Positions 52,345 to 62,117 of a DNA stretch of 63,363 nucleotides are shown one piece after another. Position 1 is the first letter of the stretch. The number at the start of each line of letters is the position of its first letter. This DNA is from an uncultured Coriobacteriaceae bacterium. GTDB lineage: Bacteria; Actinomycetota; Coriobacteriia; Coriobacteriales; Atopobiaceae. Made by a program: the position numbers and the translations under genes. The notes under the pieces are model-generated. The model made no database searches, was not told the origin of the DNA, and saw only the letters and a list, made by a program, of their open reading frames with translations. The stretch spans positions 1 to 63,363 of the forward strand of contig CACZFB010000010.1 in assembly GCA_902780305.1 (NCBI GenBank), read 5' to 3'.

Positions 52345-53733
52345 ATGACAACAAAAAGGAAAACTGTGGTATTTCGCAGGGCGCTCAGTGCGTTTGTCTC
52401 GCTCACGTTGCTGTGGGGCCTTGTGCCCTCGTACGCGTGGGCCGAGAGCACCGAAAACCAGGAAGGCATGGCCGCAAACGTTGCCCAAGAGGTAGCGACC
52501 AGCGAGCCGTCAGCACAAATCCCTTCCAGCCCAAACACCTTGTCGGATGTCGTGTCCACCACAAACGACGATGCCGCGACCCAGACGGCATTGCCTGAAG
52601 CCACGGACGACGCAACCGGTTCGGCCGACATGGCCGAGACCCAGGAGGTCGAGGTCGCTCCCGCCTCCGAGGCTTCTGTTGGCGAACAAGAGTCGGTCGT
52701 CGAGGTGCAGGAGGCCGGCAAGGCCAACAACGCAGCAGAGGAAAAGACGTCTGCTGCGGGCGCCGCCCTCACCACCCAGTCGGAGCAGCCGTTGGCCAAT
52801 GTTGCGATCAAGACTCGCGCGCACGTCGCCAGGCTTGGATGGCTCAAGTGGCAAAGCGCCAGCGAGGTGACCATTGGCGCCACCGACAAGAGCCGCCGCC
52901 TGGAGGCGTTTCGGCTCAGCTGCCCGGGCGGCGACGGTTCCATTGTGTATTCCGCCCACGTGCAACGAAAAGGCTGGATGGCCGAGCGCAAAGATGGCCA
53001 GATGGCTGGTACCACGGGCAAATCCTTGCGGGTGGAGGCGGTAAAGATCCGCCTCACGGGCAGGCTCGAAGAACAGTACGACGTATGGTACAGAACGCGC
53101 GTAGCCGACTCGGGCTGGCTTGGCTGGACCTGCAACGGCAGTCCCGCCGGAACGCAGGGACACGGTAGGGCCGTATTCCAGTTGCAAGTTGCCCTGGTTG
53201 CCAAGGGTGCGGGTCAGCCAAACGAGCCGAGCGACTTCGAGCTGGCATTCGCCAAGGGTCAGGACATCTACAACATTGGCGTCGAGCGTCTTTCTGGCGA
53301 CATGGCATTCGACAAGTCGATCGACTGGTTTGTGCGTCACAAGACGGGCTGGGGCGAGAAGGGCCTGCGTCGTGCGTATCAGATTATCTCGACCTACGAG
53401 TACGAGGATCAGGAGATGTTCTACGAAGGTCGTATGGCCGATAAGTGGAGCAAACGCATTGCCAAGGAGATGTACAACAAGAAGCGCGGCAACTGCTACC
53501 GCTACGCCGCGCTCATGTGCTGGGTAGCCCGCAGGCTTGGATACGATGCAAAGACCATCTCGGGTCACCACTTTAGCGCCTCGCATCAGTGGTTGCCGCA
53601 TGGTTGGTGCGAGATAACCCTGGATGGCAAGAAGTACGTAATCGACCCGCTCTACCACAAGAGATTCCCCAACAAAAAGTTCTATATGGTCACGTACGAC
53701 AAGACGCCCTTTAAGTACTACACCAAAAAATAG
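52345..53733 (+). CDS. Secreted transglutaminase-like protein with ChW repeats
   Basis: 462 residues; ATG 52345 chosen (AGGGGGAG at six bases) over an upstream TTG at 52339. Signal peptide (ends AWAES), acidic spacer of about 115 residues, three diverged ChW repeats (TRAHVARLGWLKW, SAHVQRKGWMAER, YRTRVADSGWLGW), then a transglutaminase-like core: Cys384 in RGNCYRYAALM, His419 in LPHGWCEI, Asp434 in VIDPLYH, the expected C-H-D triad. Such secreted domains often act as amide-cleaving or cross-linking enzymes at the wall. Shares the motif ALTTQS before its ChW part with the 48933 gene. Confidence 0.9.
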   Translation: MTTKRKTVVFRRALSAFVSLTLLWGLVPSYAWAESTENQEGMAANVAQEVATSEPSAQIPSSPNTLSDVVSTTNDDAATQTALPEATDDATGSADMAETQEVEVAPASEASVGEQESVVEVQEAGKANNAAEEKTSAAGAALTTQSEQPLANVAIKTRAHVARLGWLKWQSASEVTIGATDKSRRLEAFRLSCPGGDGSIVYSAHVQRKGWMAERKDGQMAGTTGKSLRVEAVKIRLTGRLEEQYDVWYRTRVADSGWLGWTCNGSPAGTQGHGRAVFQLQVALVAKGAGQPNEPSDFELAFAKGQDIYNIGVERLSGDMAFDKSIDWFVRHKTGWGEKGLRRAYQIISTYEYEDQEMFYEGRMADKWSKRIAKEMYNKKRGNCYRYAALMCWVARRLGYDAKTISGHHFSASHQWLPHGWCEITLDGKKYVIDPLYHKRFPNKKFYMVTYDKTPFKYYTKK

Positions 53734-53804
53734 GCAATCGTAGATGCGGTGAGTTTGGTTCCACAATGTATGAGAGCGGAAATACAGGGGAGTGAGGACG
53801 CAGG

Positions 53805-54516
53805 ATGAAAACGAGGGCAGCTTTTTCTCGGTGCGCCATGGGCGTTTGTGCGGTCGCGTTGGGCGTGACGCTGTGGGGTTGCGGTGGAGCGCAGCCTGCG
53901 CAGCCCGCGCAAGACAGTGGAGCGACGAGATGCAACCGAGGTCGCGCTCACTAACGGCTTGGACGGCGAGCTCACGTCCCTTAAGCTGCGGAATTCGGGC
54001 AAGCAGCCCTTCGGCAAGAACCTCATTCCGTCCAAGAAGACTGTGGCTGCCAAGGCAGAGGCCCGTCTGTTCCTGGAGAAGAGCAAGAACGACGCGAACG
54101 CAACCTACGACATACAGGTGACCAGGCGAGGCAAGGACGGCAAGGAGACGACCGTCGAGTTTGTAAAAGTCCCGCTCGCCAATCTGAAGAGTGCCAAGCT
54201 CGTTGAGGACAACGGACTCGCATACGTGTCGTACGTTACGGCCGACGGCAAGGAAGACTCCACCAAGAAGGCTGCCCAAGCCCAAAAGCAGGCCAACGAG
54301 CAGGTAAAGAAAAAGACGGATGAGCAGACCAAACAGGTGGAGGAGCAGGCGCAACCCCAAGCGCAGGAAGAGGCATATGACGAGTCCCAGTACTATGCCG
54401 TGGACGATTACGATTCGTCGGAATACGATGCCGCACCCGAGGAGGCGCCTGCGCAGGAGTCCGCTCCCGCGCAGTCTGCCGACAACTGCATGACGGCCGA
54501 GCCTGAGTGGCGTTAG
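53805..54516 (+). pseudogene. Frameshifted lipoprotein gene
   Basis: Frame 1 from ATG 53805 (upstream GTGAGGACGCAGG) gives a lipoprotein signal with lipobox LWGC and then GGAQPAQPAQDSGAT before it runs into a stop at 53952. From about 53930 a second frame stays open to TAG at 54514-54516 and reads DATEVALTNGLDGELTSL, then a ~90-residue domain and a Gln/Glu/Ala-rich tail. Removing one base near 53929-53932 fuses the two into one protein of about 236 residues. This is either a real inactivating frameshift or a sequencing error. No family recognised for the domain. Confidence 0.75.
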
Positions 54517-54537
54517 AAAAAGACGGTGCGGCGTGTT

Positions 54538-54571
54538 GACCTATCAATGGGGTAACACCCTTTGATAGGTC
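54538..54571. repeat. Dispersed palindrome, copy 5
   Basis: GACCTATCAATGGGG-TAAC-ACCCTTTGATAGGTC. The outer arms are perfect and one G of the core run is changed. It lies between the frameshifted lipoprotein gene and the nitrilase-family gene. Confidence 0.75.
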
Positions 54572-54655
54572 ACCGCCGGGCGCATTGCCCGCCATATTCG
54601 CTACCATTATGCGTGGGCCGATTCGGCTCCGTGACGGCGAATGGAGGTGGTTGCG

Positions 54656-55474
54656 GTGAGCTACACGATTGGGCTTGCGCAGAGCACGTACCCCAAGGAC
54701 GAAGACGTCATCGCGCAGGCGCGCGACTTTGCGGGACGAGCCGCCAGCGAGGGCTGCGACCTGCTGGTGTTCCCCGAGAACTTCATGTGGCCGAGGAAGC
54801 TTTCCAGCGAGGAGGTCGCCGACCTCGCCGAGCCTGTGGACGGCCCCTTTGTGCAACACATGTGCAAGGTGGCGCGCGAGTTTGGCATGTGGATCGTCTT
54901 CACCATCAACGAGTACAACCCCGATGGGGGTCTGCCGTACAACACGGCCGTTGCCGTAGACAACGCTGGTGCATTGCGCGGCAGTTATCGCAAGTGCCAC
55001 CTATACGATGCGCTGGGCGTCCGCGAGTCCGACCGCCTGTCTGCCGGCGCTCAGCCCGCACAGCCGGTGCACGCCCCGTTTTGCACCATGGGCATGCAGG
55101 TGTGCTACGACCTGCGCTTTCCCGAGTCGGCGCGCATCGCGGCGCTCGCAGGTTGCAACCTTATGGTGTATCCGTCCGCCTGGCACGTCGGCCGCTGCAA
55201 GCCGGACCAATGGGAGACCCTCCTGCGCGCACGCGCCGTCGAGAACGAGCTGTTCGTGGCGGGCGTCTGCCGGTCGGGGAGGGGCTTTGTGGGGCAGAGC
55301 ATGGTCGTGGATCCCATGGGGCGCGTGCTCGCGCGTGGTGGTCGCGCCGCCAAGGAGGGGCTCGACCAGCTCGTCACGTGCACCATCGACCCGGCGGTCC
55401 TGCAGTCCACGCGCAAGAGCATGCCCATTCTGGGACATCGTCGGCCAGAGCTCTACTCGGAGATTCTCTCATGA
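54656..55474 (+). CDS. Nitrilase-family carbon-nitrogen hydrolase
   Basis: 272 residues from GTG 54656, which has GGAGGT seven bases upstream; the in-frame ATG 54641 overlaps that site. Catalytic Glu41 in FPENF, Lys113 in YRKCHLYD, Cys150 in VCYDLRFPE, the standard E-K-C triad, plus the family's end-region Glu. The sequence is closest in feel to the Nit2/omega-amidase and YafV branch (KCHLYD), but substrate is not decided. The stop overlaps the next gene's start (ATGA), so the two are coupled. Confidence 0.9.
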   Translation: MSYTIGLAQSTYPKDEDVIAQARDFAGRAASEGCDLLVFPENFMWPRKLSSEEVADLAEPVDGPFVQHMCKVAREFGMWIVFTINEYNPDGGLPYNTAVAVDNAGALRGSYRKCHLYDALGVRESDRLSAGAQPAQPVHAPFCTMGMQVCYDLRFPESARIAALAGCNLMVYPSAWHVGRCKPDQWETLLRARAVENELFVAGVCRSGRGFVGQSMVVDPMGRVLARGGRAAKEGLDQLVTCTIDPAVLQSTRKSMPILGHRRPELYSEILS

Positions 55475-56076
55475 TCTGGTTCACCTCCGACCTGCACTTG
55501 GGTCACGCCAACATCCTGCACCACGCCAAGCGTCCCTTCGACAACGTGCATCGCATGAACGATTGGATAATCGACGCCATAAACGACCGCGTGTCGTGGT
55601 CCGACGAGCTTTGGGTGCTGGGAGACTTTGCCTTTAGGGTGACGACCCCGGAGGTGCGCGCATTCAGAGAGCGAATCGTGTGTCGCACCGTATACCTGGT
55701 GCGGGGCAACCATGATGCCCACTTTCCTCCCGGCGAATCGCCCTTTACCGAGGAACTTGCCTACTGCGAGTCGTTGCGCACGAGCGAGCCCGACCGCAGG
55801 CAGCTCGTGCTGTTCCACTATCCCATCCTGGACTGGAACGGCATGAATACCGGCAGCATCCACCTGCATGGTCACATCCATGCGGACCGTTCGTATAACG
55901 AACGCAACCGGGCACATGGACTCTTGCGCTACGATGTGGGCGTGGACGCGCACGACTTCGTGCCCGTGAGCATGGCGAACGTGGAGGAGTTCTTTAGGGA
56001 CGTGGAACCGCAGGGGATACACCATCGGGCGGTCGGTGACGACGGGTTCCTCGCATTCGCCCCTGAGACAACATGA
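55471..56076 (+). CDS. Calcineurin-like metallophosphoesterase
   Basis: 201 residues. Motifs in order: TSDLHLGHANI, VLGDFAF, VRGNHD, FHYP, HLHGHIH. This is the phosphoesterase subgroup found in phage and bacterial proteins of this length. Start ATG overlaps the upstream stop. Substrate unknown. Confidence 0.88.
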   Translation: MIWFTSDLHLGHANILHHAKRPFDNVHRMNDWIIDAINDRVSWSDELWVLGDFAFRVTTPEVRAFRERIVCRTVYLVRGNHDAHFPPGESPFTEELAYCESLRTSEPDRRQLVLFHYPILDWNGMNTGSIHLHGHIHADRSYNERNRAHGLLRYDVGVDAHDFVPVSMANVEEFFRDVEPQGIHHRAVGDDGFLAFAPETT

Positions 56077-56123
56077 CGCCACGTGCGTAGTAGTAAGTGA
56101 CGGCGCGATGGTGAGGAGGAGCG

Positions 56124-57434
56124 ATGTCGGACGACGTCGTTGAGCGGGGCACGCTTGCCGAGGACGAGGACCTCGAGGCGCAGCTTGCCTACGAAAACCT
56201 AAAGCGCAGACGCGAGGCACGCAAGCGCAAACGCATAGTAACCATCGCCATCATTGCGGCGCTGGTGCTCGCGGGCATCATCGTGTTCGTCTCGCAAAAC
56301 ATCGGCAAGGACGAGCAGGGTCAGGAGACCGATCCTCTCGCGGCCACCGCTGCGGTGTATACGGGCGAGTTCGCCACCAGGGTAAGCGCCAACGGCGCCA
56401 CCGAGCCGGTCTCGGCGGTGGTGGTCACGCCCGAGGTGGACGGCATCGTGGAGAATCTGAGCATCGAGGAAGGGTCGCATGTGGAGAAGGGCGACCTGCT
56501 CTTTACCCTTAAGAACGACAAGCTGGACAAGGCCATCCGCGAGGCCGAGACGCAGCTCAGGACTGCGCAGCGTACCGTGGACACCGACGACCAGGCGGTG
56601 GACGACGCGTACGACGCCTACAACAAGGCCGTGGACGCGTGCAGCCAGTCCGGTGACTGGTCCACGTTCGACGAGGCCTCGCTCAAGTCGGCCATTACGG
56701 CCGCCGAGAACCAGTACGAGACGGCCAAGGATGCTCTGGAGGCCGCCCAGGATGCTTTGGACGAGGCCAAGAAGGAGGGCGACAAGCGTTCGGTGTATGC
56801 GCCCACCTCGGGCAGCGTGGTGGCGCTCAACGTGGAGAACGGCGCTGGCATTGGCTCGGAGGCGGGAGGCTCGGGGTCCGGCGGCTCGTCCGGCCCTCCG
56901 GTAAAGATTGCCGATCTCAGCACCATGAAGGTAACGGTGCAGGTAAACGAGGTGGACATCTCGAGCATTCAGGAGGGGCAGGCCGCGACGGCCACCTTCT
57001 CGGCGCTTCCGGGCGTGTCGTCGGATGCCACGGTCCAGCGCATCGCGTCGAGCGCTTCGGGTGCGGGCTCTGGTGAGGATAGCGGCACTGGCGGCGTGGT
57101 CACCTACGCCGTGGACCTCATCATCCCCAAGCCCGACAAGCAGCTTAAGCCTGGCATGACGGCGACGGTAACCATAACCACGCAAAACGTGCCCAACGCG
57201 CTCATCGTGCCCGCGTCGGCACTCAACGGCGAGGAAGGCGCAGAGCAGTACGTTACCGTGGTGGTCGATCAGGAGAAGGCCACGACGCGCGACGTGCCGG
57301 TAACCGTAATCCAAAAGAACAACTCCGAGGCCGCCGTAAAGGGGGACCTCACGGATGGCGACATGGTGTTGATGGGTGCCGCGGACGTTGGTACGGGTGC
57401 AGACGCGGCATCGGACGTCGAAGCGATGGGCTAG
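56124..57434 (+). CDS. MacA-like efflux periplasmic adaptor (HlyD family)
   Basis: 436 residues. A charged N-terminus, one membrane anchor (about 38-57), a barrel-sandwich half (ATRVSANGATEPVSAVV, TPEVDGIVENLSI), an alpha-hairpin coiled coil (about 130-225), the second lipoyl half (VYAPTSGSVVALNV), then a beta-barrel and membrane-proximal domain. In a Gram-positive envelope it would bridge the permease to the wall. First gene of a three-gene ABC export operon (2-base gap to the ATPase). Confidence 0.92.
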   Translation: MSDDVVERGTLAEDEDLEAQLAYENLKRRREARKRKRIVTIAIIAALVLAGIIVFVSQNIGKDEQGQETDPLAATAAVYTGEFATRVSANGATEPVSAVVVTPEVDGIVENLSIEEGSHVEKGDLLFTLKNDKLDKAIREAETQLRTAQRTVDTDDQAVDDAYDAYNKAVDACSQSGDWSTFDEASLKSAITAAENQYETAKDALEAAQDALDEAKKEGDKRSVYAPTSGSVVALNVENGAGIGSEAGGSGSGGSSGPPVKIADLSTMKVTVQVNEVDISSIQEGQAATATFSALPGVSSDATVQRIASSASGAGSGEDSGTGGVVTYAVDLIIPKPDKQLKPGMTATVTITTQNVPNALIVPASALNGEEGAEQYVTVVVDQEKATTRDVPVTVIQKNNSEAAVKGDLTDGDMVLMGAADVGTGADAASDVEAMG

Positions 57435-57436
57435 CC

Positions 57437-58186
57437 ATGGCGGCCGTACTGGACGTAAGCGGGGTCCACCGCATCTACGAGTCCGCAGCCGGATACACCC
57501 ATGCGCTGCGTGGCGTGTCGCTTACGGTGGAGCGTGGCGAGTTCCTGTGCGTGATGGGGCCGTCGGGCTCGGGCAAGTCCACGCTCATGAACATCCTGGG
57601 CTGTTTGGACCGCCCAACCTCAGGAACGTACAAGCTCGAGGGCATCGACGTGTCGCAGCTCGACGACGACGAGCTGGCGGAGCTGCGTGCCCTGCGGTTG
57701 GGATTCGTCTTCCAGAGCTTCAACCTGCTTCCGCGCGCGACCGTTATGCGCAACGTGCAGCTGCCGCTCGTGTACTGCGACGTCGCGCCCTCCAAACGCG
57801 TGGAACGGGCAGTACGGGCGCTGCGGGCCGTGAGCCTGCCGGCCGAGTATTACGACCATCGCTCCAACGAGCTCTCGGGAGGCCAGATGCAGCGTGTGGC
57901 CATTGCGCGGGCGCTGGTAAACGATCCGGCGCTCATCCTGGCTGACGAGCCCACGGGCAACCTGGACTCGGCTACGAGCGAGATGGTGCTCAAGACCTTT
58001 GCGCGGCTGCGCGACGAGGGCAAGACCATCGTGCTGATTACCCACGACCCCGAGGTGAGCGTGTGGGCCAACCGTACCGTGCACATTCGAGACGGAAAGC
58101 TGCTTACCGACGAGGAGGAGCGGGCGCTGGTGGAGGCGGCCATCGCCGCCCGTCCAGGCCAGGGGGCGGGAAGGGGGCACACGTGA
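57437..58186 (+). CDS. MacB-type ABC transporter ATP-binding protein
   Basis: 249 residues. Walker [10 protein letters not shown] (~40-48), Q-loop [11 protein letters not shown], signature [15 protein letters not shown], Walker [15 protein letters not shown]-loop ITHDP. This is the LolD/MacB/FtsE group. Last bases overlap the permease start (GTGA). Powers the tripartite efflux pump with its neighbours. Confidence 0.95.
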   Translation: MAAVLDVSGVHRIYESAAGYTHALRGVSLTVERGEFLCVMGPSGSGKSTLMNILGCLDRPTSGTYKLEGIDVSQLDDDELAELRALRLGFVFQSFNLLPRATVMRNVQLPLVYCDVAPSKRVERAVRALRAVSLPAEYYDHRSNELSGGQMQRVAIARALVNDPALILADEPTGNLDSATSEMVLKTFARLRDEGKTIVLITHDPEVSVWANRTVHIRDGKLLTDEEERALVEAAIAARPGQGAGRGHT

Positions 58187-59406
58187 GGGTGCGAGACCTT
58201 GCCGTGGAGACTTGGAGCGCGCTCGACGCGAACCGTGGGCGCAGCGCGCTTACGGTGCTGGGCATCGTCATTGGCATCTCGGCCGTGATTGCCATGACGG
58301 CGCTCATCGGCGGCATCAACCGTGCGCTGGTGGGGGAGCTCGGTCTGTCTCAGGCGCAGCTCGTCTACATAAACGTGTGGATCGACCGGGACCTTACGTA
58401 CGACGACGTGGACAAGATGGCGCGTGACCTCACCGACTACGACATGGTGGTTGCCAGCAGCTACGGCAGCGCGACGGTGACTACGGGCAAGAAGAAGGCG
58501 TCGGGTAACCTTGTGGGCGTGAAGCCGGAGTACTTTAAGGCCATGGGCACCAAGTTCGTGGACGGTCGTGCGTTTACCGATGCCGAGGAGCGCGCGGGTA
58601 CCATGGCAATAATCCTGGACAAGGAGTCGGTTCGCGTGCTGTTTGGCGACGCCGACGCCAAGGTGGTGGGACAGACGGTGCGTGTGGGCAACGACGAGTG
58701 CACCATCGTGGGTGTGGTGGAGCGATCGGCAGATGCCTACGGTGGCGATAACGAAACCGTAAACGGCATCATGCCCTTCTCGGCCATGGCCACGCGCGTC
58801 AATGGCAGCCAGGCGGTGTCGCAGATCATGGGTTTTGCGCACGAGGGGTCGAACATGGAGCAGGTGGTGAACCGCACCAAGGACTACCTGGCGCTCACCT
58901 ACAACATTGCCGAGGACATGCGAGAGGACAGCATGTACGTGTACTCCATGCAGTCCATGATCGACCAGGTAAACACCACCATGTCGTCGTTCTCGCTGCT
59001 CATGACGGCTGTCGCTGGCGTGTCTTTGCTGGTGGGTGGCATTGGCATTATGAACATGATGCTCACCAACGTAACCGAGCGCATTCGCGAGATTGGCCTG
59101 CGCAAGGCGCTGGGGGCGCGACGCAGCGACATCACGCGGCAGTTTATGCTGGAGAGCATCTGCCTGTGCGTGACTGGTGGGCTCATTGGCGTCGCGTTGG
59201 GCTATGCCGGGTCCTTTGCGCTTACGGGGCTGGTGGCCGACGCCTTTATGGGCGAGGGCAGTACCGTGGCGGTGACGCCAGTGATCGACGTGGGCACCGT
59301 GCTTTTTGCCACGGGCATCTGCGTGGCGACTGGTGTCGTGTTCGGCTGGTACCCCGCACGTCGTGCGGCCAAGCTCGACCCGGTGGAGAGCCTGCACTAT
59401 CAGTAG
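58183..59406 (+). CDS. MacB-type ABC transporter permease (FtsX fold)
   Basis: 407 residues, GTG 58183 start. N-terminal helix with [21 protein letters not shown], a large extracytoplasmic MacB domain (about 60-275), then three C-terminal helices with the FtsX signature [19 protein letters not shown]. Exports hydrophobic substrates or peptides with the MacA-like adaptor. Followed by a copy of the dispersed palindrome and the SRP RNA promoter. Confidence 0.94.
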   Translation: MRVRDLAVETWSALDANRGRSALTVLGIVIGISAVIAMTALIGGINRALVGELGLSQAQLVYINVWIDRDLTYDDVDKMARDLTDYDMVVASSYGSATVTTGKKKASGNLVGVKPEYFKAMGTKFVDGRAFTDAEERAGTMAIILDKESVRVLFGDADAKVVGQTVRVGNDECTIVGVVERSADAYGGDNETVNGIMPFSAMATRVNGSQAVSQIMGFAHEGSNMEQVVNRTKDYLALTYNIAEDMREDSMYVYSMQSMIDQVNTTMSSFSLLMTAVAGVSLLVGGIGIMNMMLTNVTERIREIGLRKALGARRSDITRQFMLESICLCVTGGLIGVALGYAGSFALTGLVADAFMGEGSTVAVTPVIDVGTVLFATGICVATGVVFGWYPARRAAKLDPVESLHYQ

Positions 59407-59417
59407 GGCCAACGACA

Positions 59418-59450
59418 GCCGATCAATGGGGGTTACCCCTATTGATCGGC
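59418..59450. repeat. Dispersed palindrome, copy 6 (complete)
   Basis: GCCGATCAATGGGGG-TT-ACCCCTATTGATCGGC. Perfect outer arms. Located 12 bases after the ABC permease stop; it may end the operon but there is no T-run. Confidence 0.75.
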
Positions 59451-59479
59451 CCGCCACCCGCCGGCGCAAAACATGCCGC

Positions 59480-59508
59480 TTGCACAGCTCAGGCGTATTG
59501 GCTATACT
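59480..59508 (+). promoter_or_regulatory. Sigma-70-like promoter of the SRP RNA gene
   Basis: TTGCAC at 59480-59485 and TATACT at 59503-59508, spaced by 17 bases. Predicted start is near 59515, just before the paired 5' end of the RNA. Confidence 0.75.
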
Positions 59509-59520
59509 ATGCCAACATGA

Positions 59521-59625
59521 GTGCGCTAGATGGGTTCGGGTGACGGCATGTTCCGAACCTGGTCAGGGTCGGGAGACAGCAGCCATAAGGAGCCTCTGCC
59601 GGGTACCCGTTCCCATCGAGCGCAC
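59521..59625 (+). ncRNA. ffs: Small signal recognition particle RNA (4.5S type)
   Basis: About 105 bases. Contains the conserved SRP domain IV core: GGTCAGG, then GACAGCAGCC, at 59561-59584. Termini pair: GTGCGCT (59521-59527) with AGCGCAC (59619-59625), then further stem CGGGT/ACCCG. It forms the protein-targeting particle with Ffh. An excellent promoter lies upstream and a terminator downstream. Confidence 0.9.
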
Positions 59626-59644
59626 TTTTCCCTTCGACCTTGGT

Positions 59645-59673
59645 GCCCTGGGGTCCGCCCTAGGGCCTTTTTT
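59645..59673 (+). terminator. Intrinsic terminator after the SRP RNA
   Basis: GCCCTGGGG-TCCG-CCCTAGGGC followed by six T. It lies immediately upstream of the DedA gene, whose own start is 25 bases on. Confidence 0.8.
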
Positions 59674-59697
59674 GTTTACACGACCCAGGAGGACTCC

Positions 59698-60345
59698 ATG
59701 GGATTTTTCGACTTCATCGTGAGCTTGCTGCGCGATCCTCGCTCGTTTATTGCGGCACAGATTGCGGCTGGCCCCGTGGCGGCCTATGGGTTCGTGTTCC
59801 TCATCATCTTTATCGAGACGGGCGTGGTGTTCTTCCCCTTCCTCCCCGGAGACTCCCTGTTGTTTGCCTCGGGCTTCTTCGCACAGGGCGGCGGCTTTAA
59901 CATCTTTATGCTGCTGGGCGTCTCGTGGGCGGCGGCAATCCTGGGCGACCAGTGCAACTTCTTTATTGGCCACTTCCTGGGCCGCAAGATCATCGACTCG
60001 GGCAAGGTCAAGGCCATGACCCCGGAGCGCATCGCCAAGTCGGAGGCGTTCTTGGACAAGTGGGGCAACCTCGCCATCTTCCTGGGGCGCTTCTTCCCCT
60101 TTATTCGCACCTTCGTTCCCTTTTTGGCTGGTATGGGCGGCATGAAGTGGCACAACTTCGTGGTGTTCAACATTCTTGGCGGCATAACGTGGAGCTCGCT
60201 CTTTATCCTGCTGGGCTACTTCTTTGGAGGCATCCCCTTCGTGCAGGAGCACTTCGAGTTCCTTATTGTGGGCATCGTCGCCGTGTCGCTCGTTCCAACC
60301 GTGGTGGGGCTCGTGCGCAGTCGCATGAGCAAGAAGGAGGCATAG
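59698..60345 (+). CDS. DedA-family membrane protein
   Basis: 215 residues from ATG 59698 (CAGGAGG upstream). Landmarks FFPFLPGDSLLFASG, an acidic ETGVVFFP, and GRFFPFIRTFVPFLAG with conserved Arg are the DedA/SNARE-associated family signature. About five membrane helices with re-entrant regions. Members support lipid carrier (undecaprenyl phosphate) and phospholipid flipping across the membrane; which lipid here is not known. Confidence 0.93.
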   Translation: MGFFDFIVSLLRDPRSFIAAQIAAGPVAAYGFVFLIIFIETGVVFFPFLPGDSLLFASGFFAQGGGFNIFMLLGVSWAAAILGDQCNFFIGHFLGRKIIDSGKVKAMTPERIAKSEAFLDKWGNLAIFLGRFFPFIRTFVPFLAGMGGMKWHNFVVFNILGGITWSSLFILLGYFFGGIPFVQEHFEFLIVGIVAVSLVPTVVGLVRSRMSKKEA

Positions 60346-60395
60346 GGGCAGTTGCCGCGTCGTGCGTCGCGGCAACTCCGACGTAAGGAGCTTTC

Positions 60396-62024
60396 ATGGT
60401 CGTAAAGCTTGTGATGATGGCGATTTTTGTGGTGGCCGTTGTGTGCGTTGGAGTGTTTACGCGAAGGCACGCAAACAGCGTCGACGGGTTCGTGCTGGGC
60501 GGTCGAAACGTTGGTCCGTGGCTCAGCGCGTTTGCCTACGGCACGAGTTACTTCTCGGCGGTTATCTTCGTGGGGTACGCGGGGCAGTTTGGCTGGAAAT
60601 ACGGCATCGCGGCCTCGTGGATTGGCTTGGGCAACGCCGTGCTGGGCAGCCTGCTCGCCTGGCAGATTATGGGGCCGCGCACGCGCGAGATGACCCAGCG
60701 TTTGCATGCCTCCACGATGCCGCAGTTCTTTGGCGCCCGCTATAAGAGCAATGCGCTGCGTGTTGCCTCGGCCGCCATTATCTTCGTGTTTCTCATCCCC
60801 TACACGGCCTCGGTGTACAACGGCCTGAGCCGTCTGTTTGGCATGGCGTTTGGTCTGCCCTACGAGGCCTGCATCATTGGGATGGCTGTGATTACCTGCC
60901 TGTACGTGGTGCTGGGTGGCTACATGGCCACGGTGGTCAACGACTTCGTGCAGGGCATCATTATGCTTTTGGGCATTATCGCCGTTATCGCGGCCGTCAT
61001 CGTGACCAACGGCGGCTCTCACCAGATTATGATCAAGCTCTCGCAGGTGCCCTTGGAGGGCAGCGTCTTCCAGGGCGCGTTTACCTCGATTTGCGGGCCG
61101 GATCCCATCAACCTTATGGGCGTGATCATCCTCACCTCCCTGGGCACGTGGGGCCTGCCGCAGATGGTTACCAAGTTCTATGCCATCAAGGACAAGGACG
61201 CGGCGCGCAAGGGTGCCATAATTTCGACGATCTTCGCGTTCGTGGTTGCCGGCGGCAGCTACTTCCTCGGCGGCTTTGGTCGTCTGTACGCCTCGCAGAT
61301 CGAGTACAACCCCACGACGGGTGCGCCCGTGTTCGACTCCATTGTGCCCACGATGCTCTCCAGCCTGCCCGACGCCCTCATTGGCATCGTTATCGTGCTG
61401 GTGCTCTCGGCAAGTATGTCCACGCTCAGCTCGCTGGTGCTCACCTCAAGCTCCACGCTGACGCTCGACGTCATTAAGGGCCGCGTGGTGCGCGACATGG
61501 ACGAGAAGCGCCAGCTGCTGTGCATGCGCATCCTGCTGGTGGTGTTCGTCCTGCTGTCGGCGGCCATCGCCCTGTGGCAGTACAACTCGCCCGTCAACTT
61601 TATTGCCCAGCTTATGGGCATCAGCTGGGGTGCGCTGGCCGGCGCGTTCCTAGGCCCGTTCCTCTGGGGCCTGTACAGCGGCAAGATCTCGCGCGCCGCG
61701 GTTTGGACGAGCTTCGCGCTCGGTGTGGGACTCACCACGGCCAACATGTTTATTGGCTTTATCGAGTCGCCGGTTAACTGCGGCGCCTTGGCCATGCTGC
61801 TCTCGCTTGCGGTGGTGCCGCTCGTGTCGCTGTTTACCCCGGCGGTTCCCTTCGACATCAAGCCCAAGCGCATCCTCAAGCGTCGGCGCGTAAAGGTTAT
61901 TCGTGTGCGCAGGACGCCGCAAACCGACACGGCGTTTGTCGATGCCGAGGGTGACGTCGAGCCCGACGAGGAGGTCGTGCAGGTCGCCTACGAAGACGAG
62001 CCGATGGGCGAGACAAACGCCTAG
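60396..62024 (+). CDS. Sodium:solute symporter (SSS family)
   Basis: 542 residues with about 13 membrane helices. Motifs: GRNVGPWLSAFAYGTSYFSA near helix 2, FLIPYTASVYNG, and LVLSASMSTLSSLVLTSSSTL in the region known to bind Na+. The ~50 C-terminal residues are a hydrophilic acidic tail. Substrate (amino acid, sugar or organic acid) cannot be told; the spacing of residues resembles PutP-like and pantothenate-type carriers equally. Confidence 0.92.
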   Translation: MVVKLVMMAIFVVAVVCVGVFTRRHANSVDGFVLGGRNVGPWLSAFAYGTSYFSAVIFVGYAGQFGWKYGIAASWIGLGNAVLGSLLAWQIMGPRTREMTQRLHASTMPQFFGARYKSNALRVASAAIIFVFLIPYTASVYNGLSRLFGMAFGLPYEACIIGMAVITCLYVVLGGYMATVVNDFVQGIIMLLGIIAVIAAVIVTNGGSHQIMIKLSQVPLEGSVFQGAFTSICGPDPINLMGVIILTSLGTWGLPQMVTKFYAIKDKDAARKGAIISTIFAFVVAGGSYFLGGFGRLYASQIEYNPTTGAPVFDSIVPTMLSSLPDALIGIVIVLVLSASMSTLSSLVLTSSSTLTLDVIKGRVVRDMDEKRQLLCMRILLVVFVLLSAAIALWQYNSPVNFIAQLMGISWGALAGAFLGPFLWGLYSGKISRAAVWTSFALGVGLTTANMFIGFIESPVNCGALAMLLSLAVVPLVSLFTPAVPFDIKPKRILKRRRVKVIRVRRTPQTDTAFVDAEGDVEPDEEVVQVAYEDEPMGETNA

Positions 62025-62043
62025 CATATAGACTGATGGCGGG

Positions 62044-62077
62044 GATAGCCGTGTCGTCGTCCGACGGCACGGCTATC
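62044..62077 (+). terminator. Hairpin after the symporter gene
   Basis: GATAGCCGTG / CACGGCTATC arms with an inner GTCG/CGAC stem. No T-run, so terminator strength is uncertain. Confidence 0.5.
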
Positions 62078-62117
62078 GCCAAAACTGCGTTACCCGGCAA
62101 GAAGGAAGGCATGTTCC

